Source: Sphingobacteriaceae bacterium UBA6709 (GTDB taxonomy: Bacteria > Bacteroidota > Bacteroidia > Sphingobacteriales > Sphingobacteriaceae). Taken from it: a stretch of 18,939 nt of DNA. Location of the stretch: positions 97,232 through 116,170 of the forward strand of contig DKIV01000026.1 in assembly GCA_002454425.1 (NCBI GenBank), read 5' to 3'. The notes under the pieces are model-generated. The model worked only from the letters and a program-made list of their open reading frames with translations. It was not told the origin of the DNA and did no database searches. The first letter of the stretch is position 1; each line of letters opens with the position of its first letter. Both the position numbers and the translations under genes were made by a program. This document shows, piece by piece, positions 1 through 7,095 of this stretch.

Positions 1-100
1 TGTCGATGAAATGCCCATGAAATGTCGATGACCAGTGCTGTCTGGTACGAAGCAGTCTCGAGTCAGACTCGAACCTGGTAGGTACCAGGTACCCGGCGAG
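1..100. repeat. Cluster of short direct repeats and small palindromes
   Basis: The first 100 bases contain the direct repeat tgtcgatga at 1-9 and 23-31, the direct repeat atgaaatg at 6-13 and 17-24, and three consecutive small hairpins: accag/ctggt (31-35 with 42-46), cgagt/actcg (59-63 with 67-71) and acctggta/taccaggt (73-80 with 83-90). No coding frame fits across it. The rest of 101-384 is AT-rich, and the only open frame there (102-344, minus, 80 codons with one hydrophobic stretch) has no recognisable family. The structure is seen in the sequence; its function is unknown. It may be the edge of a repeat element continuing left of the window. Confidence 0.4.
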
Positions 101-384
101 GTTAAAAGTCCGAAATAGCGGAATATGCGCATTGAACGAAAATTTTCCTTGCACCTAAAGCTGTTAATTTAACAGTTTCACCAAGAGTCATTAAAACAAT
201 GATAACAAACAAGTTAAAACATAAAAAAATCCACACAAAAGACTCAGGTAGAAAACTTATGGTTAATTCGGAAAGCTTGATTTGAAATATATTTTCCAGA
301 TTACTGACGACCTGAAGGCGCTCTGTTTGAACGGCTGGACACACGCTTGAAGGGTTACCCGACGAACGCTTGTCACGAAAATTT

Positions 385-451
385 AATACCTGGAGTTCTG
401 AATAAGAGAATTGGTAAAATACTCCTTTTCTTATTCAGAACTCCAGGTATT
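385..451. terminator. Long perfect hairpin downstream of the catalase/ankyrin unit
   Basis: A 23-bp perfect inverted repeat pairs 385-407 with 429-451 around an AT-rich spacer, and can be extended by a G-U and two A-U pairs. It lies about 75 bases past the ankyrin gene stop in its direction of transcription, where a terminator is expected. Reading leftward the stem is followed by AAATTTT rather than a long T run, so it is not a textbook intrinsic terminator. A palindromic repeat element or a processed RNA end is the alternative. Confidence 0.5.
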
Positions 452-524
452 TGAAAGCCGACCTGTAAGTTAGCTTTTACCCGCGCCAGAATCATTTTTG
501 ACCAGGATTCAACGCGACCATTCT

Positions 525-1028
525 TTACGAAGCAGCATCTTGCTGACTGCTTAAGTGCGCCTCTAATAAAATGATGCCTTCTTCATTACCTTGCTGGGCA
601 GCCAGATCAAAAGCCGAAAGTCCCCGATGGTCGACAATAGTAATATCAGCGCCATGTGCAAGCAATAAGCGGATCAGTTCGTTTCTCCCAAACATCGCGG
701 CAAACATCAACGCGGTGCCGCCGTTGCCATGTTGCTTATTCAAATCAGCGCCCGAGGTAATCAGCAGTTCAGCAACCGATGCATAGCCCTTAAAACAAGT
801 ACCCATCAGCGCGGTATTGCCACCAAAGTCGCAAGCGTCAACATCAGCGCCGGCTGTCAATAGTATTCGCGCCGCCGCCAATTGCTTATTGTAGCAAGCA
901 ATAATGAGCGGGGTATACCCTTTCTCATCATGGCCATTAACGTCAGCGTTTTCAGCAATTAAAGCCTTTAAGGAATCAATGTCGCCCATCCGGGCGGCAT
1001 TGATAAGTTGTTGTGTGCTAAGTTCCAT
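525..1028 (-). CDS. Ankyrin-repeat protein coupled to the catalase gene
   Basis: This 167-aa protein consists almost entirely of ankyrin repeats: about five units beginning near residues 5, 37, 69, 102 and 136, with the family signature G-x-TPL/TAL-x-x-A and LL-x-x-GAD-x-N recurring. There is no signal peptide or membrane segment, so it is probably cytoplasmic and acts through protein-protein contacts. Its ATG overlaps the catalase stop by one base (TAATG), so the two are almost certainly translated together. Established knowledge: in Pseudomonas aeruginosa the ankyrin protein AnkB is encoded next to catalase KatB and is needed for full catalase activity. A similar supporting role for KatE here is inferred. 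The family and start are secure; the function is by analogy. Confidence 0.9.
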   Translation of the reverse strand: MELSTQQLINAARMGDIDSLKALIAENADVNGHDEKGYTPLIIACYNKQLAAARILLTAGADVDACDFGGNTALMGTCFKGYASVAELLITSGADLNKQHGNGGTALMFAAMFGRNELIRLLLAHGADITIVDHRGLSAFDLAAQQGNEEGIILLEAHLSSQQDAAS

Positions 1029-3229
1029 TATGCAGGTATAAGTCTTGGTTTCTCGCGTTCCCAGAAGCGGTGCTGCGCAATCATCTTACTAAATAACAGG
1101 GCAAAATCTTTATCGGCTTTTCCTACCAATATTCCTTCGCTTAATACGGTGTCGTCTTTGTAATCGGCGGGAACTTTTTTGCTGAAGTAAGTAGCGTCCA
1201 GTACTTGTACAGCATCCTCTGCAAAGGCTACCGGCTTACAATGCTTAAAAGCTTCATTGAGGAAATGCACGGCGTTGGCTTCAGCAGCAAGTGTAGCTAC
1301 CGCCTTGGTTCCTCCGGCAACATACACAGCATCAAATAAAACCGAGGCTGCGGTAAGGAAGCTGTGATCAACTTCGATACTTGTTCCGGAAAGCGTGCCC
1401 TGCCGCGGAGCGATCACTTCAACCACCGCCCCTTCAGCGAGTAAAGCATCTTTGACAATAGTCAGGGAATTTACGTCAAGGCCGTCAGCGGCTAAAATGG
1501 CAACTTTCCTGCTCTTAATGGTATCCTTCACCGTATTGGCCATACTTAATGACGGTGATACGCTAACCTTTCCCTCCACTTGTACCGACTGGTAATCCAC
1601 AGGATTGCCGTCTGCAGGGACATGGTGGTTTGTGGGCAATTTATCCGGCAGATCAAGGCCGAGGCCATATGCAACCTCTGAAGCCAGCCCCTTATCTATT
1701 TGCGTTAATACGCCTAACATCCGTTCGCGCACGTCTACCATTTTCACTTTACCCAGTTCGAAGGTGAGGGCATCAATAATATGCTTTTTCTCCGGAGCGG
1801 ACTGGCTGTTGAAAAAAAGACGTGCCTGACTAAAGTGGTCAAAGAAGCTCTTATTACGCAGGCGTTCTTTGCGAGCTTCAATGCGCTCACGATAGCTTAC
1901 AAAACCACCAGCGGCTTCTTTAACCTGCTGAGGATCATTATTGCCTAATGAATTGGGCTGATAGCTTGTTTTACCTCTATTGATCGTTTGACGCATAAAG
2001 CCATCACGTTGATTGTTATATACGGGAATAACAGGTCTGTTGATAGGGATTTCCTGAAAATTCGGTCCGCCTAAACGGGTAAGCTGTGTATCGGTATAAG
2101 AAAACAAACGTCCCTGCAAGAGCGGATCATTCGTAAAGTCGATACCCGGTACAACATGTCCCGGGTGAAAGGCTATTTGTTCCGTTTCGGCGAAAAAGTT
2201 GTCCGGATTTCGATTTAGCGTCAGTTTACCCACGCGCATCACCGGCACCAGCTCCTCAGGAACTATTTTTGTAGGATCAAGCAGGTCGAAATCATACTTA
2301 AATTCATCTTCTTCGGGAATGATCTGCAAACCTAGCTCATATTCCGGATAAGCACCGCTTTCGATAGCGTCCCAGAGATCGCGCCGATGGAAATCGGGAT
2401 CTTTACCGGAGATGTTCTGAGCCTCGTCCCAGGCTACCGAATGAACCCCTAACAAGGGCTTCCAATGGAATTTTACAAAACTTGCCTTTCCTTCGGCATT
2501 TATCAGGCGGAAGGTATGTATGCCAAAGCCTTCCATCATGCGGTAGCTGCGCGGAATAGCGCGATCACTCATGGCCCACATAATCATATGTGCCGACTCG
2601 GGTGTCAGCGAAATAAAATCCCAGAAAGTATCGTGTGCCGAGGCGGCCTGAGGAATCTCGTTATCCGGCTCGGGCTTCACGGCATGGATCAGGTCGGGAA
2701 ACTTGATGGCATCCTGTATAAAGAATACAGGCATATTGTTACCTACCAGATCAAAGTTGCCCTGCTCAGTGTAAAAGCGTACGGCGAAGCCGCGCACATC
2801 GCGCGCCAGATCGGTAGAACCACGAGAGCCCGCCACGGTAGAAAATCGTACAAATACAGGTGTTTCACTTTTGGTATCATTCAGAAAACCCGCCTTAGTA
2901 TATTCTGCCAGAGGCTTATACAGCTTAAATACGCCATGTGCACCGGATCCGCGCGCATGTACTACGCGCTCAGGAATTCGCTCATGGTCAAAATGCGTAA
3001 TCTTCTCGCGAAGGATAAAATCTTCAAGTAGCGATGGTCCTCTATCTCCTGCTTTCAGAGAGTTTTGATCGTCATTTATTGGCAAGCCTGTATTAGTATT
3101 CATATCCTGCCCGGCTGCATCTACGGTATGCGCCTTCAGGCTTTCCGTCTTAGCGTTATCTGGTTGCGGCGCGAGTTTCTTGTCGATGGCCTTCTCTGTG
3201 CCTAGTTTAGGTGACTTATTCTTTGCCAT
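1028..3229 (-). CDS. katE: Large-subunit (clade 2, HPII-type) heme catalase
   Basis: The 733-aa product decomposes hydrogen peroxide to water and oxygen. Its length matches large-subunit catalases (E. coli HPII is 753 aa). Residues about 50-540 are the catalase core. Visible active-site residues are His91 in RVVHARGSGAHG, Asn164 in the LVGNNMPVFF segment, and proximal heme ligand Tyr378 with Arg374 in GRLFSYTDTQ. His355 falls where HPII has the His covalently linked to that Tyr. A flexible lysine-rich N-terminus precedes the core, and residues about 573-733 form the flavodoxin/DJ-1-like C-terminal domain found only in clade 2 enzymes. No signal peptide is seen. The start is supported by AGGAGGG eight bases upstream. 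It sits between a possible small leader ORF and the coupled ankyrin gene. Confidence 0.97.
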   Translation of the reverse strand: MAKNKSPKLGTEKAIDKKLAPQPDNAKTESLKAHTVDAAGQDMNTNTGLPINDDQNSLKAGDRGPSLLEDFILREKITHFDHERIPERVVHARGSGAHGVFKLYKPLAEYTKAGFLNDTKSETPVFVRFSTVAGSRGSTDLARDVRGFAVRFYTEQGNFDLVGNNMPVFFIQDAIKFPDLIHAVKPEPDNEIPQAASAHDTFWDFISLTPESAHMIMWAMSDRAIPRSYRMMEGFGIHTFRLINAEGKASFVKFHWKPLLGVHSVAWDEAQNISGKDPDFHRRDLWDAIESGAYPEYELGLQIIPEEDEFKYDFDLLDPTKIVPEELVPVMRVGKLTLNRNPDNFFAETEQIAFHPGHVVPGIDFTNDPLLQGRLFSYTDTQLTRLGGPNFQEIPINRPVIPVYNNQRDGFMRQTINRGKTSYQPNSLGNNDPQQVKEAAGGFVSYRERIEARKERLRNKSFFDHFSQARLFFNSQSAPEKKHIIDALTFELGKVKMVDVRERMLGVLTQIDKGLASEVAYGLGLDLPDKLPTNHHVPADGNPVDYQSVQVEGKVSVSPSLSMANTVKDTIKSRKVAILAADGLDVNSLTIVKDALLAEGAVVEVIAPRQGTLSGTSIEVDHSFLTAASVLFDAVYVAGGTKAVATLAAEANAVHFLNEAFKHCKPVAFAEDAVQVLDATYFSKKVPADYKDDTVLSEGILVGKADKDFALLFSKMIAQHRFWEREKPRLIPA

Positions 3230-3230
3230 A

Positions 3231-3380
3231 TTAATTACCCTCCTCTGCTAAACAATTAATTCCCTGACTTTCGACCCAAGATTTTTTTTTAATTCCTTCG
3301 GTAAATAATTCCAGAAGATCGGGACGTTCATCGGGTGTTTTCTTCATCCGGAACGTCGGTTCTGTCGTTTGGTATTTCAT
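3231..3380 (-). CDS. Possible small leader protein (38-49 aa) upstream of katE
   Basis: An uninterrupted minus-strand frame ends with TAA one base before the katE ATG. It can start at ATG 3380 (49 aa) or the in-frame ATG 3347 (38 aa, MKKTPDERPDLLELFTEG and onward). The product is hydrophilic and charged, with one Trp and one Cys and no signal peptide or membrane helix. The family is not recognised. Against it: no clear ribosome site precedes either ATG, the ORF is short, and chance is possible. For it: one-base spacing to katE, protein-like composition, and the katE Shine-Dalgarno lying inside it, which is an arrangement typical of translational coupling. Existence as a real gene is inference. 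Confidence 0.4.
   Translation of the reverse strand: MKYQTTEPTFRMKKTPDERPDLLELFTEGIKKKSWVESQGINCLAEEGN
3238..3244 (-). promoter_or_regulatory. Strong Shine-Dalgarno sequence of katE
   Basis: On the minus strand AGGAGGG lies eight bases before the katE ATG. Such a complete anti-16S match is uncommon in Bacteroidota, where most genes lack it, and suggests efficient translation. It lies inside the end of the small ORF that stops one base before katE. Confidence 0.7.
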
Positions 3381-3435
3381 ATAAAAGCGTGTTAGTGTAC
3401 AGGTTGATGATGTTAGAGAGAAACATGAGGATTAC

Positions 3436-3443
3436 TACTTTTG
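3436..3443 (+). promoter_or_regulatory. Candidate -7 promoter box for the Crp/Fnr regulator
   Basis: TACTTTTG matches the Bacteroidota -7 consensus TAnnTTTG and lies 60 bases before the chosen ATG at 3503. No clear -33 TTTG is seen at the expected distance, so the call is tentative. It would leave the upstream ATGs of the longer frame untranscribed. Confidence 0.3.
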
Positions 3444-3502
3444 TTCTATATTCATGTAATATCATCAAAGACAATGTCTGTCATTTCAAAAAAATATCGT
3501 CG

Positions 3503-4078
3503 ATGTCTATAGTTTTTCAGGAACATTTAAAGAAGTTCGCCGCAGTAAGCGATCAGGAGTTCGAGGCCATCATGTGTTTTTTTACCACGAAGCAAGTCGC
3601 CAAGAAGGAAAATCTTGTTGAGCAAGGTCAGGTATGCAGATATCACTATTTCGTAGAACAGGGCTTGTTACGCAAGTTCTTCGTAAATGAGAAGGGCGTG
3701 GAACAGACAACAGAGTTTGCCATTGAGCGTTGGTGGCTCACGGACCATCTCGCCTATGAGCAAAAAACGACGACTGAATTTTACATTCAGGCGGTAGAGA
3801 AGACCTCGCTCATCTACATTTCCCACGACAGGCAGGAACAGCTTATGCAAGAACATCCAATCATGGAGCGCTATTTCCGCTTCGTATATCAACGGGCGTT
3901 CGCTGCGGCACAGATGCGCGTAAAGTATCTTTTCTCCCTTTCAAAAGAAGCATTCTATCATAGCCTTCAATCAAAGCACCCTGAATTTGTGCAGCGGGTT
4001 CCTCAATACCTTATCGCTTCTTTCCTGGGATTTACGCCCGAATATCTCAGCGAAATCAGGAAAAAAAAGCTTTCTTAA
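3503..4078 (+). CDS. Crp/Fnr-family transcriptional regulator
   Basis: The frame is open from 3335, but the family alignment starts at the ATG at 3503 (MSIVFQEHLKKF), giving 191 aa, the usual size of short Bacteroidota Crp/Fnr proteins. The upstream extension has unrelated composition and overlaps the katE leader on the other strand. Residues about 20-115 form a cyclic-nucleotide-binding-like beta-roll (EQGQVCRYHYFVEQGLLRKFF). Residues about 160-188 (VQRVPQYLIASFLGFTPEYL) form the compact helix-turn-helix. There is no FNR-type N-terminal cysteine cluster, so a 4Fe-4S sensor is unlikely and the ligand is unknown. The gene precedes a CMD-family gene by 65 bases, a pairing often seen in this phylum, and may control that gene. 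Confidence 0.88.
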   Translation: MSIVFQEHLKKFAAVSDQEFEAIMCFFTTKQVAKKENLVEQGQVCRYHYFVEQGLLRKFFVNEKGVEQTTEFAIERWWLTDHLAYEQKTTTEFYIQAVEKTSLIYISHDRQEQLMQEHPIMERYFRFVYQRAFAAAQMRVKYLFSLSKEAFYHSLQSKHPEFVQRVPQYLIASFLGFTPEYLSEIRKKKLS

Positions 4079-4090
4079 ACCAGTTTAACT

Positions 4091-4118
4091 TTTGGCAGCA
4101 TTTAGATCGGGACCTTTG
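4091..4118 (+). promoter_or_regulatory. Candidate promoter of the CMD-family gene
   Basis: TTTG at 4091-4094 and GACCTTTG at 4111-4118 (one mismatch from TAnnTTTG) are 16 bases apart, close to the Bacteroidota -33/-7 layout. It would start transcription around 4124, about 20 bases before the ATG at 4144, so this gene may be transcribed apart from the regulator. Confidence 0.45.
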
Positions 4119-4143
4119 CATTACACAATTAAATAATTAAGCA

Positions 4144-4593
4144 ATGCAACGAGTAAATATCAACGCGGCAGAACCGCTGGCTTTAAAAGCCATGATGGGG
4201 CTGGAAACTTACCTATCTCAGGTTTCTCTTTCCAAATCTTTAAAGGACTTAATAAAGGTTCGCGCATCACAAATCAACAAATGCGCTTACTGTATAGACA
4301 TGCATAGCAAGGAAGCGTTAAAAAATGGAGAAACGTCACAACGCTTGTTGCTATTATCAGCATGGAAAGAGTGCTCCGGCATTTTTACCGAGGCTGAATG
4401 CGCGGCGCTAAGTATCGCTGAGGAAGTGACGCTGATTCATCAAGCTGCATTAACGGATACTTCCTATGCAGATGCACGTAAGTATTTTAGCGAGCATGAA
4501 ATTGCGCAGATTGTAATGGCAACAGTTACTATCAATGCATGGAATAGGATTTCCCTAAGCAGCCATCTGCAGGTGGGACAAGCTTTTGTATAA
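4144..4593 (+). CDS. Carboxymuconolactone decarboxylase (AhpD-like) family protein
   Basis: The 149-aa product carries the AhpD-type redox motif with Cys47, Cys50 and His54 (INKCAYCIDMHSKEA), placed as in the AhpD core of the CMD family. Such proteins act as thiol-based alkylhydroperoxide or general disulfide reductases in the cytoplasm, usually as oligomers; the exact substrate cannot be told from sequence. Both catalytic cysteines and the histidine are present, so the protein should be active. It follows a Crp/Fnr-type regulator on the same strand. It is not expected to be a true gamma-carboxymuconolactone decarboxylase, because no beta-ketoadipate pathway genes are nearby. The family is certain; the physiological role is not. 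Confidence 0.92.
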   Translation: MQRVNINAAEPLALKAMMGLETYLSQVSLSKSLKDLIKVRASQINKCAYCIDMHSKEALKNGETSQRLLLLSAWKECSGIFTEAECAALSIAEEVTLIHQAALTDTSYADARKYFSEHEIAQIVMATVTINAWNRISLSSHLQVGQAFV

Positions 4594-4643
4594 GGCAATG
4601 CCTTCAAGTATCTGCTAAGGAACCCATTTGCATTAAGGAACAG

Positions 4644-4676
4644 AGGGCAGGACTAAAAGAGTTGTAGCCCTGCCCT
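4644..4676. terminator. Candidate bidirectional terminator between convergent genes
   Basis: The GC-rich arms agggcagg (4644-4651) and cctgccct (4669-4676) pair perfectly, with a three-base inner stem. They sit in the 93-base gap between the convergent CMD and SDR genes, followed on the plus strand by a short T-rich stretch. Position and stem strength support a shared terminator, although the T-tract is weak. Confidence 0.5.
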
Positions 4677-4686
4677 GCCTCCTGTT

Positions 4687-5442
4687 TTACTTAAGAGCGT
4701 AGTTCAGATAGCCGCCATCAACGACCAGCTCGGTACCTGTAATGAAACTTGCGGAATCTGAGGCTAAGAACAGAACCGCGTTAGCTACCTCATCGGCATG
4801 CCCGAGGCGTTGCATGGCAGTGACTGAAGCGAGATACGCTTTACCATCCCCTGGCACCGCAAGATCAAGTCCGGGAGTCTGAATGGGGCCCGGACTTACG
4901 ATGTTAACGCGGATGTTTTTGTCCGCTAACTCATTCGCGGCAATTGTGGCGATTTTGTTTAAAGCGCCTTTGGTTGCGGAATATACGCTGCCGCCCGCGT
5001 TCGACGCTGTGGCCACTGTTGATGAAGTGAATATTACAGCGGCATTGCTTGCAAGATGCGGGAGAAACTGCTGAAGAGTGAAAAAGTGTCCTTTTACATT
5101 CGTGTTGAATTGCGCGTCGAATTCCGCTTCAGTAACCTTTCCGAGTGGCGAGAATGTCGCTATCCCCGCATTAAGGAAAAGGACATCTAAGCTGTTTCCC
5201 GTGGCCGCGAAATGCTGTTCAAGCTGTGTAATTTCAGATAATTTGGATGTGTCGGATACTAAGGTATTTAAATTCTCGCTATTAATTTTTCTAGCAGCCT
5301 CTTCTAAGTTATGGGCATTTCTACCCGTAATCCAGACCCTGGCACCCGCGTTAATGAATGCCTGAGCGGTAGCGAGTCCTATGCCGGTGGTTCCACCGAT
5401 AATCAGTACGTTTTTACTTTTAAATTCCATGATGTTTTTCAT
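4687..5442 (-). CDS. Short-chain dehydrogenase/reductase (SDR)
   Basis: A classical SDR of about 250 aa. The Rossmann cofactor motif is GGTTGIG (residues 16-22), followed by TGRNA. The NAG motif is in LFLNAGIA, the catalytic Ser is in FTSST, and the catalytic Tyr and Lys are in VYSATKGA. The C-terminal FITGTELVVDGG segment is typical of the family. The arginine after the first strand (TGR) suggests NADP(H) preference. The substrate is unknown. It diverges from an HxlR regulator 88 bases away, and operator-like repeats lie between them, so HxlR control is likely. Two starts are possible: ATG 5442 (five bases or so from the inferred transcription start) or ATG 5430 (MEFKSKNVLI), which matches family N-termini better. 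Confidence 0.93.
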   Translation of the reverse strand: MKNIMEFKSKNVLIIGGTTGIGLATAQAFINAGARVWITGRNAHNLEEAARKINSENLNTLVSDTSKLSEITQLEQHFAATGNSLDVLFLNAGIATFSPLGKVTEAEFDAQFNTNVKGHFFTLQQFLPHLASNAAVIFTSSTVATASNAGGSVYSATKGALNKIATIAANELADKNIRVNIVSPGPIQTPGLDLAVPGDGKAYLASVTAMQRLGHADEVANAVLFLASDSASFITGTELVVDGGYLNYALK

Positions 5443-5452
5443 TATTGTAGGA

Positions 5453-5460
5453 CAAACTTA
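5453..5460 (-). promoter_or_regulatory. -7 promoter box of the SDR gene
   Basis: On the minus strand TAAGTTTG matches TAnnTTTG exactly, 10 bases before ATG 5442 and 22 before ATG 5430. The -33 zone falls at about 5480-5485, inside the GTAAC repeat cluster, so a bound regulator would occlude it. Confidence 0.5.
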
Positions 5461-5480
5461 GGGTGTTTAAATTTATTTTC

Positions 5481-5539
5481 GTTACTTTGTAACAAAAAGT
5501 AACAGTAACTTTCGCGTAACTGAGTGACCTATGAGTAAC
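5481..5539. promoter_or_regulatory. Candidate HxlR operator: dyad plus repeated GTAAC
   Basis: An inverted repeat gttacttt (5481-5488) / aaagtaac (5496-5503) surrounds a seven-base spacer. In addition GTAAC occurs at 5489, 5499, 5505, 5516 and 5535 on the plus strand, with GTTAC at 5481. That is six half-sites in 59 bases between divergent SDR and HxlR genes, the last inside the HxlR coding start. HxlR/YodB proteins bind short inverted repeats overlapping their own promoters, so autoregulation and SDR control are inferred. Confidence 0.55.
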
Positions 5540-5872
5540 GACGCCTGCCATAAAAAAGAAATTTTAGCTGTCCATGATACCATGGACGTGTTAAACGGAA
5601 AGTGGAAAATATCGATCATCTCCTCTATTTGTTATTACAACCAACGAAGATTCTCAGATATCCTGAACGATGTCCCGGGTATCTCTAACAAGATGCTCAG
5701 TAAGGAGCTAAAGGATCTTGAGATAAATAAATTAATAAAACGGACAGTTGTGAACAGCACTCCTGTGACGGTCCATTATAATCTTACGGAATATGGACTA
5801 ACCTTGCGCGATATCATCAACCAACTTTCCGATTGGGGTGTACAACATCGGAAAATGATCACCGGCAAGTAA
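5531..5872 (+). CDS. HxlR-family winged-helix regulator
   Basis: This 113-aa protein is a standard HxlR/DUF24 winged helix-turn-helix. It has the family sequence DVLNGKWKISII (about residues 20-31), RFSDILNDVPGISNKMLSKELKDLE as the recognition region (about 40-64), and YNLTEYGLTLRDIINQLSDWG at the C-terminus. Cys6 sits at the N-terminal position used as a redox or quinone sensor in YodB/QsrR-type members, so response to electrophiles or oxidants is plausible but inferred. It is divergent from an SDR gene and upstream of a flavin oxidoreductase pair, a common arrangement in which HxlR controls nearby reductases. A repeat cluster at its promoter supports autoregulation. Confidence 0.92.
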   Translation: MSNDACHKKEILAVHDTMDVLNGKWKISIISSICYYNQRRFSDILNDVPGISNKMLSKELKDLEINKLIKRTVVNSTPVTVHYNLTEYGLTLRDIINQLSDWGVQHRKMITGK

Positions 5873-5995
5873 CTAGTGAAAGCGTTCAGGAGTTGAAATC
5901 GTAGTATGGGAACTTGCTATAGCTGGTATGCAGGCGCTTTAGTCCGCTAACTTGACGCTTCGGAGACTTTAGCTTTTCGACTAGCGACTGATTTG

Positions 5996-6016
5996 TTGTT
6001 ACATTTGAATGTACAA
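5996..6016 (+). promoter_or_regulatory. Promoter of the flavin oxidoreductase pair with overlapping dyad
   Basis: TACATTTG at 6000-6007 matches the -7 consensus exactly. It lies inside the imperfect palindrome ttgttacatt / aatgtacaa (5996-6005 with 6008-6016, one extra base in the left arm). A TTTTC at 5974-5978 is a weak -33 candidate 21 bases upstream. The predicted transcript begins near 6012, downstream of the first ATG of the open frame (5993), which supports the ATG at 6059. Confidence 0.5.
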
Positions 6017-6058
6017 ACACCCTCAGTGGATGTTACTGATGGATGTATAAAAATTAAA

Positions 6059-7081
6059 ATGAAAAAAATAGGATTTTTGTCCTTTGGTCACTGGGCTAGC
6101 CATGAGGCGTATAAAACGCAATCGGCCAAAGATACCTTACTACAATCTATTGACTTATCGGTCGCGGCCGAAGAGATCGGTATTGATGGGGCGTATTTCA
6201 GGGTGCATCATTTTGCCAAACAATTGGCATCACCATTTCCGCTATTGGCTGCTATAGGAGCAAAAACGTCGACCATAGAGATCGGCACGGGCGTTATAGA
6301 TATGCGCTATGAAAATCCGCTTTACATGGTTGAAGATGCCAGTGCGGCGGACCTGATCTCCGAAGGAAGGTTACAGCTCGGCATCAGCAGAGGGTCGCCG
6401 GAACAGGTAATCGATGGCTGGCGCTATTTTGGATATCGGCCGGAGGAGGGTGAGAGTGACGCTGATATGGGCAGGAAAAAAGGTTTGGAGTTTTTAGAGC
6501 ACTTAAAGGGCCTCGGCTTCGCCGCGCCCAATCCCAATCCAATGTTTCCCAATGAACCGGGATTACTGCGTCTGGAGCCACATTCGGAAGGCTTGCGCGA
6601 TCGCATCTGGTGGGGTGCAGGCTCCAACAGTACCGCGATTTGGGCAGCCGAAAATGGCATGAACCTGCAAAGTTCAACATTGAAAGATAACGAGAGTAAT
6701 AAGCCCTTTCACGTACAACAAGCGGAACAAATACGCTTATACCGCGATGCATGGAAGGCAGCAGGACATACACGCCAGCCCCGGGTTTCTGTCAGCCGGT
6801 CAATCTTTGCGCTCGTCAATGATCAGGATCGGTATTATTTTGGACAGGACAACCGTAAGCACGACAGCGTGGGATCATTAGAGCCCGGGAAGCGTGCCAT
6901 CTTCGGACGAAGCTACGCTGCCGAACCGGATATCCTTGTTAAGGAACTGGCGGCGGATGAGGCTGTGGCCGAAGCGGACACTTTATTGCTGACCATTCCC
7001 AATACGCTGGGAGTAGAATACAATGTGCATGTTCTCGAGTCGATACTAAAATACGTTGCTCCTGATCTCGGTTGGCGTTAA
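6059..7081 (+). CDS. LLM-class (luciferase-like) flavin-dependent oxidoreductase
   Basis: The product is about 340 aa with the luciferase-like TIM-barrel pattern: MKKIGFLSFGHW at the first strand, AAEEIGIDGAYFRVHHF with the HH pair after the second strand, IEIGTGVIDMRYENP, and DLISEGRLQLGISRGSPEQ near residues 100-120. Such enzymes use reduced flavin or F420; FMN is the likelier cofactor here because F420 is not typical of Bacteroidota. The substrate is unknown. The frame is open from 5993, but the start at 6059 is chosen because the family N-terminus and the promoter at 6000-6007 both fit it. Its stop is 14 bases before the next gene, a flavin monooxygenase-like protein, so both probably form one operon and may act in the same oxidation. 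Confidence 0.9.
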   Translation: MKKIGFLSFGHWASHEAYKTQSAKDTLLQSIDLSVAAEEIGIDGAYFRVHHFAKQLASPFPLLAAIGAKTSTIEIGTGVIDMRYENPLYMVEDASAADLISEGRLQLGISRGSPEQVIDGWRYFGYRPEEGESDADMGRKKGLEFLEHLKGLGFAAPNPNPMFPNEPGLLRLEPHSEGLRDRIWWGAGSNSTAIWAAENGMNLQSSTLKDNESNKPFHVQQAEQIRLYRDAWKAAGHTRQPRVSVSRSIFALVNDQDRYYFGQDNRKHDSVGSLEPGKRAIFGRSYAAEPDILVKELAADEAVAEADTLLLTIPNTLGVEYNVHVLESILKYVAPDLGWR

Positions 7082-7095
7082 GATGAACCTTACCT

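Noticed and set aside
59..100. Segment resembling a tRNA T-arm on the minus strand (ggttcgagtc)
   Set aside because: The bases flanking the loop do not form the required five-pair stem, and no acceptor or anticodon arm can be drawn.
102..344. 80-codon minus-strand frame with a hydrophobic middle segment
   Set aside because: No recognisable family, AT-rich composition that would give hydrophobic codons by chance, and no promoter or ribosome site seen.
2465..3031. 188-codon plus-strand frame opposite katE
   Set aside because: It is an antisense shadow of a well-conserved catalase coding region with no family resemblance.
3335..3502. N-terminal extension of the Crp/Fnr frame
   Set aside because: It does not resemble the family, and homologous length begins at the ATG at 3503.
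5993..6058. N-terminal extension of the LLM oxidoreductase frame
   Set aside because: The probable -7 box at 6000-6007 lies inside it and the family N-terminus starts at 6059.
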